Positions 6,834-11,801 of a stretch of 11,801 nucleotides of DNA are shown here, in pieces. The translations under genes and the position numbers were made by a program. The notes beneath the pieces are model-generated. The model was not told where the DNA came from, made no database searches, and saw nothing but the letters and a program-made list of their open reading frames with translations. This stretch comes from Bifidobacteriaceae bacterium. Lineage in GTDB: Bacteria; Actinomycetota; Actinomycetes; Actinomycetales; WQXJ01. How positions within the stretch are numbered: the stretch's first letter is position 1; each line of letters begins with the position of its first letter. The stretch lies in NCBI GenBank assembly GCA_031266115.1, contig JAISBQ010000161.1, positions 1 through 11,801 on the forward strand. Direction: 5' to 3'.

Positions 6834-8459
6834 TCAGAAGTCCATGCCGCCCATGCCACCATCGGCGGCGGGTGCGGGTGGGTTCTTCTCCGGCTTGTCA
6901 ACCACCACGGCCTCGGTGGTCAAGAACAGGCCCGCGATCGACCCAGCGTTCTGAAGGGCCGAGAGGGTCACCTTGACGGGATCGATGATCCCGGCTGCGA
7001 GGAGATCCTCGTACTCACCGGTCTGGGCGTTGAGGCCCACGCCGGCAGGCTTCGAGCGAACCTTCTCCGCCACGACGCCACCCTCAAGGCCAGCGTTCTC
7101 GGCGATCTGCTTGAGCGGAGCGTCGGCGGCAACCTTGACGATGTTGGCGCCAATCGCCTCGTCGCCCGTGAGGGTCAACGTGGCGAACGCAGCCGTGGTG
7201 GCCTCGATGAGAGCGACACCGCCGCCCGCGACGATGCCCTTCTCGACGGCGGCCTGCGCGTTGCGGACGGCATCCTCGATGCGGTGCTTGCGCTCCTTGA
7301 GCTCCACCTCCGTGGCGGCGCCGGCCTTGATGACGGCCACGCCGCCGGCCAGCTTCGCCAGACGCTCCTGCAGCTTCTCGCGGTCATAGTCGGAATCGGA
7401 CGCATCGATCTCGGAGCGGATCTGGGCGACGCGCGCCTCAATCGCTTCCGGATCACCGGCACCGTCGACAACGGTGGTCTCATCCTTGGTCACCACGACC
7501 TTCCGGGCCTGGCCCAGCATGTCGAGCGTCGCGTTCTCCAGCTTGAGACCCACGGTCTCGGAGATGACGGTGGCGCCGGTCAGGATCGCCATGTCCTGCA
7601 GCATCGCCTTGCGGCGATCGCCGAACCCGGGCGCCTTGACGGCCACGGACTTGAACGATCCGCGCACCTTGTTGACCACCAGCAGAGCGAGAGCCTCGCT
7701 CTCGACGTCCTCGGCGATGATCGCCAGAGGCTTGGAGACCTGAGAGACCTTCTCGAGAATGGGCAGGAGATCCTTGACGGCGGAGATCTTCGACTCGACG
7801 AGCAGCACGTAGGTGTCCTCGAGAACCGCCTCCTGGCGCTCAGCGTCCGTCTGGAAGTACATCGACAGGTAGCCCTTGTCGAAGCGCATGCCCTCGGTGA
7901 GTTCCAACTCCAACCCGAAGGTGTTGGACTCCTCGACGGTGATGACGCCTTCCTTGCCTACCTTGTCCATTGCCTCGGCGATCAAATCGCCGATCGCCTG
8001 GTCGCCAGCAGAGATCGCGGCGGTGGCGGCGATCTCTTCCTTGGGCCCGACCTTCTTGGCTTGAGCCTCGAGGGCGGCCACGACGGCCTCGACGGCCTTG
8101 TCGATGCCCCGCTTGAGAGCAATCGGGTTCGCGCCAGCGGCGACGTTGCGCAGCCCCTCGCGCACCAGAGCCTGGGCGAGCACGGTGGCGGTGGTGGTGC
8201 CGTCCCCGGCGATGTCGTCAGTCTTCTTGGCGACCTCCTTCACCAGTTCGGCACCGATCTTCTCGAGTGGATCGTCGAGGTCGATCTCCTTGGCGATCGA
8301 CACGCCATCGTTGGTGATGGTGGGGGCGCCCCACTTCTTCTCCAGCACCACGTTGCGACCCTTCGGGCCCAACGTGACCTTGACGGTATCCGCGAGGATG
8401 TTGAGCCCGCGCTCCATGCCCCGGCGGGCATCCTCGTCAAAGGAAATGATCTTGGCCAT
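6834..8459 (-). CDS. groL: Chaperonin GroEL (Hsp60, the groES-less second copy type)
   Basis: 541 residues, full length. It is the ATP-driven folding cage (or smaller oligomer) of the cytosol. Seen: N-terminal MAKIISFDEDARRGME, LGPKGRNVVLEKK (30-42), nucleotide loop GDGTTTATV (85-93), the AAVEKGIVAGGGVALI signature near 400, and a C-terminus of GGMGGMDF repeats. A GGM tail rather than a His-rich tail is typical of the actinobacterial GroEL2 class; groES is not upstream, as expected for that class, whose partner groES-groEL1 operon lies elsewhere. The ATG at 8459 has GAGGAAA upstream with a longish spacer of about 12 nt. A leader of about 125 nt precedes it, and two CIRCE operators sit at its far end, so HrcA control is expected. 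A strong hairpin follows the stop. No odd residues were noticed. Confidence 0.98.
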   Translation of the reverse strand: MAKIISFDEDARRGMERGLNILADTVKVTLGPKGRNVVLEKKWGAPTITNDGVSIAKEIDLDDPLEKIGAELVKEVAKKTDDIAGDGTTTATVLAQALVREGLRNVAAGANPIALKRGIDKAVEAVVAALEAQAKKVGPKEEIAATAAISAGDQAIGDLIAEAMDKVGKEGVITVEESNTFGLELELTEGMRFDKGYLSMYFQTDAERQEAVLEDTYVLLVESKISAVKDLLPILEKVSQVSKPLAIIAEDVESEALALLVVNKVRGSFKSVAVKAPGFGDRRKAMLQDMAILTGATVISETVGLKLENATLDMLGQARKVVVTKDETTVVDGAGDPEAIEARVAQIRSEIDASDSDYDREKLQERLAKLAGGVAVIKAGAATEVELKERKHRIEDAVRNAQAAVEKGIVAGGGVALIEATTAAFATLTLTGDEAIGANIVKVAADAPLKQIAENAGLEGGVVAEKVRSKPAGVGLNAQTGEYEDLLAAGIIDPVKVTLSALQNAGSIAGLFLTTEAVVVDKPEKNPPAPAADGGMGGMDF

Positions 8460-8583
8460 GCGAATGCAGTTTCCTCACATGTGGTTGTTGCGGTGGACGT
8501 TCGCCAGATGCCCGCGACGGACGAGCCGCAGCCGAGCGGTCCTGTCCCGCTCGCCCACAAGCCCTCACCTGGCCCCGCCATGA

Positions 8584-8610
8584 TTGTCACTCTCGTGTCG
8601 AGAGTGCTAA
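8584..8610. promoter_or_regulatory. CIRCE operator 1 (HrcA binding site)
   Basis: TTGTCACTC, a 9-nt spacer, then GAGTGCTAA. The right arm matches the CIRCE consensus TTAGCACTC-N9-GAGTGCTAA perfectly and the left arm at seven of nine bases. CIRCE is the operator of the heat-shock repressor HrcA. It lies about 125 nt before the groEL start. Confidence 0.93.
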
Positions 8611-8617
8611 GTCATAG

Positions 8618-8644
8618 TTAGCACTCTCGGCACGAGAGTGCACG
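8618..8644. promoter_or_regulatory. CIRCE operator 2 (HrcA binding site)
   Basis: TTAGCACTC (perfect arm), 9-nt spacer, then GAGTGCACG, where the last three bases depart from the consensus. It lies 7 nt from CIRCE 1. The spacer between them, read on the minus strand, is CTATGAC and may hold the groEL -10 (TATGAC, 8616-8611). No good -35 fits at 17 nt; GTGCAC (8643-8638) is another option with different spacing. The two sites together should occlude the promoter. Confidence 0.92.
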
Positions 8645-8734
8645 GCGAAGCCCCGGTGACCCGCATCGCAGATCGCTGGCTCGTTCCGGTCGCCGGGCCT
8701 CGGCGCGCGAGTCACCGACTTGACAAACCGCAGG

Positions 8735-9388
8735 TCACAGGGCGAAATCTTGGCGCAGGACGATGGTGAGGCCGTCGGGGGAGCCGTCGGTGTCCTTGTC
8801 GACGACGGCGATGTTCAAGATCCCCGCAACCGCTTGCGCGGAGGCGGACCACACGTTCTTGCCGTAGTACACGGCCGAGCCGCCATCGACGGCATCGCCC
8901 TCATAATCGCCCGCATCCACCGTGGTCCACCCATCTTGGCGAAGCAGGTCTGCGGCACGGCCGGCGAGGCCCGCCTCGCCCTTGGCGTTGAGAACGGTGA
9001 CCGTCACAGTTCGATCGATAGGCGGGGCGTCGGGTGCCTCCTCGGTGGAGATCGCGCCATCGCCCACGTCCGGCGGGGCATCCGCCGGCTCCCCGTCCAG
9101 CGACACCCCACCCGCATCGGACGGCACGATGGGTGGATCGGTCACCGTCTGGGTGTCCGTGACGGTGGGCGGCGGCGCGGCATCCGTGGTCCCCGGATCG
9201 GGGTTGTCCCACATGGACAGCACCTTGACCACTCCGAACGCGATCATCGGGACCACGATGATCACCACAACGAACGGCCATACCCTGCTCCAGGTACTGC
9301 GACGGGCCGCGTGGACCTCCTGCGGGCGAGACTTCGGATCCACCGAATCGAATTCGTCAGGGGGGTAAGGGTAGGAGTTCTTACTCAC
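8735..9388 (-). CDS. LytR_C-domain membrane protein (VirR-like)
   Basis: 217 residues. A short cytoplasmic, charged N-terminus is followed by one membrane segment (about 36-57), a Pro/Thr/Asp-rich extracellular linker (about 60-125) and a LytR C-terminal (LytR_C) domain (about 127-214: VTVLNAKGEAGLAGRAADLL ... GLTIVL). There is no LCP ligase domain. In M. tuberculosis the stand-alone LytR_C protein Rv0431 (VirR) follows a DUF3263 gene near groEL2, and is reported to affect envelope integrity and vesicle release through LCP proteins; the same arrangement here makes an envelope role likely by analogy. The GTG start (9388-9386) overlaps the DUF3263 stop in a GTGA, with no ribosome site of its own, so translation is probably coupled. 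Only weak hairpins follow its stop (CGCCG/CGGCG, 8691-8705). Confidence 0.88.
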   Translation of the reverse strand: MSKNSYPYPPDEFDSVDPKSRPQEVHAARRSTWSRVWPFVVVIIVVPMIAFGVVKVLSMWDNPDPGTTDAAPPPTVTDTQTVTDPPIVPSDAGGVSLDGEPADAPPDVGDGAISTEEAPDAPPIDRTVTVTVLNAKGEAGLAGRAADLLRQDGWTTVDAGDYEGDAVDGGSAVYYGKNVWSASAQAVAGILNIAVVDKDTDGSPDGLTIVLRQDFAL

Positions 9389-9738
9389 GAGGTCAGGCTA
9401 ACGGTAAACGGCTCGTCACGGCCGTCGGTCAACCGGCGTGCCGAACGTGAACGCTGGCGCGCCGAGCGAAGGCGCCGCAGGCGCTTGACGAGTTGAGGGT
9501 CGAACACGAGCGCCTCGCGGGTGTCGATCAGAGTCCCGAGGATCTGGTAGTACCTCGTCGCATCAACGCCGAAGAGATTGCGAATGGCCTCCTCTTTGGG
9601 GCCTTCGTAGCGCCACCACTGCCGCTCGAACATCAGGATCCCGCGGTCCCGTTCGCTGAGCCCACTGCCCTCGGCACCCTGCCCGGTTCCGGCCGACACC
9701 TCATCCGACTGCCGGACAGCCGTCCCATCGACGCGCAT
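9385..9738 (-). CDS. DUF3263 family protein
   Basis: 117 residues. The ATG at 9738 follows AAGGAGG with a 5-nt spacer; in-frame codons further up to 9807 lack a ribosome site and lie in the predicted 5' leader. The family core is at about 27-103: LSERDRGILMFERQWWRYEGPKEEAIRNLFGVDATRYYQ (split here; residues 27-65), then a very basic Arg/Lys/Ser-rich tail (RLRRLRSARQRSRSARR, 87-102). The first half looks like a small helical domain with a helix-turn-helix flavour (KEEAIRNLFGVDATRYYQIL), and the basic tail suggests nucleic-acid binding; that is inference, as the family has no assigned function. It is conserved next to LytR_C genes in actinobacteria and translationally coupled to one here. Confidence 0.9.
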   Translation of the reverse strand: MRVDGTAVRQSDEVSAGTGQGAEGSGLSERDRGILMFERQWWRYEGPKEEAIRNLFGVDATRYYQILGTLIDTREALVFDPQLVKRLRRLRSARQRSRSARRLTDGRDEPFTVSLTS

Positions 9739-9805
9739 GTGCCCCTCCTTGCTTCCGTGGTGCCCGCTGACCCTTGGACGGGTCCAGACCCCGATATGGC
9801 CCTCC

Positions 9806-9834
9806 ATCCTACGGCCGAATCACACCGCTGTCAT
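9806..9834 (-). promoter_or_regulatory. Predicted promoter of the DUF3263-LytR_C operon
   Basis: On the minus strand, ATGACA (9834-9829), a 17-nt spacer and TAGGAT (9811-9806): five of six -35 bases and a good actinobacterial -10. Transcription would begin near 9799, giving a leader of about 60 nt to the ATG at 9738. Confidence 0.65.
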
Positions 9835-9876
9835 TCCCCGTGGCGCCGGGGCTCCTTCCATCCACCGATCCTCCCG

Positions 9877-9904
9877 CTGCCATCAGGAGGTCTCGCGGTA
9901 TTGT
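9877..9904 (+). promoter_or_regulatory. Predicted leaderless promoter of ung
   Basis: TATTGT (9899-9904) stands 6 nt before the GTG at 9911, exactly where a -10 sits for a transcript that begins at its start codon. CTGCCA (9877-9882) with a 16-nt spacer is a weak -35. The AGGAGG at 9885-9890 is 20 nt from the GTG, too far to serve as its ribosome site. Confidence 0.45.
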
Positions 9905-9910
9905 GCCCAC

Positions 9911-10588
9911 GTGTCCCCTCCACCCCTGGCACAGGTGGTAGACCCGGCCTGGGCCGCTGCCTTGGAACCCGTCACGTCTCAGATCCGCACACTCGGGGAC
10001 TTCCTTCGTGCGGAAAACGCCGCCGGCCGGCCCTATTTTCCCGCCGGCTCCCATGTTCTTCGGGCGTTCACCTACCCGATGGCACAGGTCAGGGTGCTGA
10101 TCGTTGGTCAGGATCCGTATCCGACGCCTGGTCACGCGATGGGGCTCGCGTTCTCCGTCCCGCCCTCGGTGCGTCCCCTTCCGCCGTCCCTCGGCAACAT
10201 CTTCGCCGAGTTGACGGCCGACCTCGGGGTGACGCCTCCAACATCGGGCGATCTCACCCCCTGGTGCGAGCGTGGAGTGATGCTGCTCAACAGAGTGTTG
10301 ACGGTGCGTCCGGGAACGCCCGCCTCCCACCGCGGCAAAGGGTGGGAGCAGGTCACCGAATGCGCCATTGATGCCCTCAGCGCCCGCGGCGGTCCGCTTG
10401 TCGCCATCCTGTGGGGCAACGATGCCCGCTCGCTCGCCCGGCGCCTCCCGGCAGTGCCACGCATCGAATCAGCCCACCCTTCCCCGTTGTCGGCCAGCCG
10501 CGGCTTCTTCGGCTCCCGCCCGTTCTCTCGCGCCAACACCCTTCTTGCCTCCCAAGGAGCGCCGCCCGTGGATTGGACCTTGCCGTGA
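9911..10588 (+). CDS. ung: Uracil-DNA glycosylase, family 1
   Basis: 225 residues, normal family length. It removes uracil from DNA to begin base excision repair in the cytosol. Motifs in order: GQDPYPTPGHAMGLAFS (66-82) with the water-activating Asp68, PPSLGNIF (91-98), GVMLLNRVLTVRPG (122-135) with uracil-reading Asn127, ILWGNDA (167-172), and HPSPLSASRGFFGSRPFS (189-206) with catalytic His189 and the minor-groove loop. The usual His after GQDPY is Pro71, a change I recall in other actinobacterial Ung proteins. I chose the GTG at 9911 because family similarity begins there and a -10 sits 6 nt upstream; in-frame codons before it run through non-conserved sequence. Its stop overlaps the next gene's start (GTGA), so the two form an operon. 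Confidence 0.95.
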   Translation: MSPPPLAQVVDPAWAAALEPVTSQIRTLGDFLRAENAAGRPYFPAGSHVLRAFTYPMAQVRVLIVGQDPYPTPGHAMGLAFSVPPSVRPLPPSLGNIFAELTADLGVTPPTSGDLTPWCERGVMLLNRVLTVRPGTPASHRGKGWEQVTECAIDALSARGGPLVAILWGNDARSLARRLPAVPRIESAHPSPLSASRGFFGSRPFSRANTLLASQGAPPVDWTLP

Positions 10589-11490
10589 GCGCGGGCCGAG
10601 GCCTCCCACCCGCGCACGATGACGCACCCCACCCGCGCGACGGCATCGCCCCCACGTCGGATCGCCGGCTGCCGTACCCGCAGCCCGACATCCCGTGGCG
10701 ACGGTTCGTGGCACTCGGTGACTCGTTCACCGAGGGGTTGTGGGATCCCCCTCCGGGCGAGGCGGAGCACCAGCGCGGCTGGGCCGACCGGTTGGCCGCG
10801 GCGCTGACGGCGCGCGTCGAACGCGTGGACGCCAGACAGTTCGAGTACGCGAATCTCGCGATCCGGGGGAGGCTGGCGGACCAGATCCTCGCCGAGCAGG
10901 TGGGACCGGCACTGAGGATGAAGCCGGACCTGGTCTCGCTCGCGGCCGGCGGGAACGACATCCTGCGCATCACCTGTGACGTGGACGCCTTGCTCGCCAC
11001 CATGGAGGAAGCGGTACGGCGCATCCGGGCCACGGGGGCCGACGTGCTGTTGGCCACCAGCGCCGACCCGGCCAAGTCCCCAGTCATCCGGCGAATCCGG
11101 ACCAAGGCAGCCGTGTACTACCTGGGAACCTGGTCCATCGCGCAACGCCACGGCGCCCATGTGGTGGACCTGTGGGGCATGCGAGCGCTGCGCGACCTGC
11201 GCCTGTGGGCGCCGGACCGGCTTCACCTGACCGGTGAAGGGCACCGGCGAGTCGCCAACGCGGCCCTTGTCGCTCTCGGCCTAGAGCCCGACGACCCGGA
11301 CTTCGCTGCACCTCTGCCAGCGGTGCAGCCCGCGCCACTGGCGACCCGTGCGCGAGAGGACGCGGCGTGGGCGCGGAACCACCTCGTGCCCTGGGTGGGA
11401 CGCCATCTGCGCGGACAATCCACCGGGGATGGGCGGACCCCGAAGAGGCCGGCGCCGGCCGCCATCGTCCCGCAGCGCGCAGGCCGGTAG
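10585..11490 (+). CDS. SGNH/GDSL-family hydrolase
   Basis: 301 residues from the GTG at 10585, which overlaps the ung stop as GTGA; codons farther upstream would run inside ung. SGNH blocks: GDSFTEG (45-51) with nucleophile Ser47, block II Gly95 (NLAIRG), GGND (122-125) with Asn124, and DRLH (211-214) with the Asp/His pair. All four are intact, so an esterase, lipase or acyl-hydrolase activity is expected; the substrate is unknown. There is no signal peptide: the N-terminus (1-36) is Pro/Arg/Asp-rich and the catalytic domain starts at about 38, so the protein is probably cytosolic. The C-terminal 60 residues after block V contain a helix-like AREDAAWARNHLVPWVGRHLRG stretch (split; 256-277) and a Pro/Arg-rich tail. 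The coupling to ung looks positional rather than functional. Confidence 0.9.
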   Translation: MSAGRGLPPAHDDAPHPRDGIAPTSDRRLPYPQPDIPWRRFVALGDSFTEGLWDPPPGEAEHQRGWADRLAAALTARVERVDARQFEYANLAIRGRLADQILAEQVGPALRMKPDLVSLAAGGNDILRITCDVDALLATMEEAVRRIRATGADVLLATSADPAKSPVIRRIRTKAAVYYLGTWSIAQRHGAHVVDLWGMRALRDLRLWAPDRLHLTGEGHRRVANAALVALGLEPDDPDFAAPLPAVQPAPLATRAREDAAWARNHLVPWVGRHLRGQSTGDGRTPKRPAPAAIVPQRAGR

Positions 11491-11534
11491 GCGGCGCACC
11501 AGGCGGGCGGGCCACCGGGCAGTGAACAGCGGCG

Positions 11535-11801
11535 TCAGTCCTCGGCCACGTCCGGATGAATGTCGATCCGCCACCCCGTGAGCTTGGCCGCGAGGCGGGC
11601 GTTTTGCCCCTCCTTGCCGATGGCGAGGGACAGTTGGAAGTCCGGCACCACTACCCGTGCGGACCGAGCGGCGAGATCGACGATCTCGACAGAGGTCACC
11701 CGTGCAGGCGACAGGGCCGTCGCGACGAACCTGGCCGGATCATCGGAGTAGTCGACGATGTCGATCTTCTCCTCCCCCAACTCGGCCATCACTGCACGGA
11801 C
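11535..11801 (-). CDS. nusA: Transcription termination/antitermination factor NusA, C-terminal part
   Basis: Only the last 88 codons are inside the window; the frame is open to the edge (VRAVMAELGEEKIDIVDYS). The segment holds the second KH RNA-binding domain, with LSLAIGKEGQNARLAAKLTG (sequence near the end) and GWRIDI just before the C-terminus. NusA binds RNA polymerase and nascent RNA and modulates pausing, termination and rRNA antitermination. As in other actinobacteria it lacks the C-terminal acidic repeats of E. coli NusA. It converges on the SGNH hydrolase gene with 44 nt between stops and only a weak possible hairpin (CCGGT/ACCGG) there. ylxR and infB, which normally follow nusA, are not downstream. 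Confidence 0.95.
   Translation of the reverse strand, partial: VRAVMAELGEEKIDIVDYSDDPARFVATALSPARVTSVEIVDLAARSARVVVPDFQLSLAIGKEGQNARLAAKLTGWRIDIHPDVAED

Noticed and set aside
7284..8621. Long plus-strand open frame antisense to groEL, running into the CIRCE region
   Set aside because: It mirrors groEL codon structure; no ribosome site and no recognisable domain.
8691..8705. Terminator after the LytR_C gene (CGCCG-GGCCT-CGGCG)
   Set aside because: Only a 5-bp stem with no U-tract in very GC-rich DNA; could easily be chance.
8720..8725. Plus-strand TTGACA
   Set aside because: No -10 at the right distance and no plus-strand gene downstream.
9739..9807. Longer DUF3263 protein starting near 9807
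   Set aside because: It would start inside the predicted promoter's -10 and lacks a ribosome site; the ATG at 9738 has a perfect AAGGAGG.

Overview
This is chromosomal DNA of a high-GC Gram-positive bacterium (Actinomycetota). The evidence is the GC-rich coding bias with many GTG starts, a WXG100 (ESAT-6-like) protein, a DUF3263 / LytR_C gene pair close to a groES-less groEL ending in GGMGGMDF, and double CIRCE operators. The proteins look closer to Actinomycetales/Micrococcales-type lineages than to mycobacteria, but that placement is an impression, not an alignment. No mobile element, phage gene, tRNA, rRNA or CRISPR array was seen.

Layout. (1) 1-2624, plus strand: a hairpin and an extreme G/C tract, then a HAMP sensor histidine kinase and a secreted four-cysteine lipoprotein; the kinase's response regulator is presumably just outside the window. 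(2) 2673-3893, minus strand: a ROK-family kinase or kinase-like protein with an altered phosphate loop. (3) 3894-4358: a long non-coding stretch holding a 22-bp palindrome made of two DnaA-box-like halves and a 79-bp near-perfect tandem duplication. (4) 4359-4655, plus strand: a solitary WXG100 protein, whose stop lies 4 nt from that of the convergent kinase gene. (5) 4660-6675, minus strand: a NarL/DesK-type two-component pair, regulator first and kinase second. (6) 6762-8644, minus strand: groEL with a strong terminator and a double CIRCE operator. (7) 8735-9834, minus strand: a DUF3263 gene and a LytR_C membrane protein, joined by a GTGA overlap and driven by a good predicted promoter. (8) 9877-11490, plus strand: uracil-DNA glycosylase, apparently leaderless, and an SGNH hydrolase, again joined by a GTGA overlap. 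(9) 11535-11801, minus strand: the 3' end of nusA.

How the parts fit. The window is mostly housekeeping and envelope or stress functions: heat shock (groEL under HrcA), DNA repair (ung), transcription elongation (nusA), envelope (LytR_C, lipoprotein, SGNH hydrolase) and signalling (two sensor kinases). The least ordinary part is 3.9-4.7 kb, where a type VII secretion substrate sits behind duplicated palindromic control sequence. A two-component pair is convergent with it. Whether that pair regulates the WXG100 gene is only a hypothesis. I found no convincing new multi-gene system; the best leads are the duplicated leader and the altered ROK protein.
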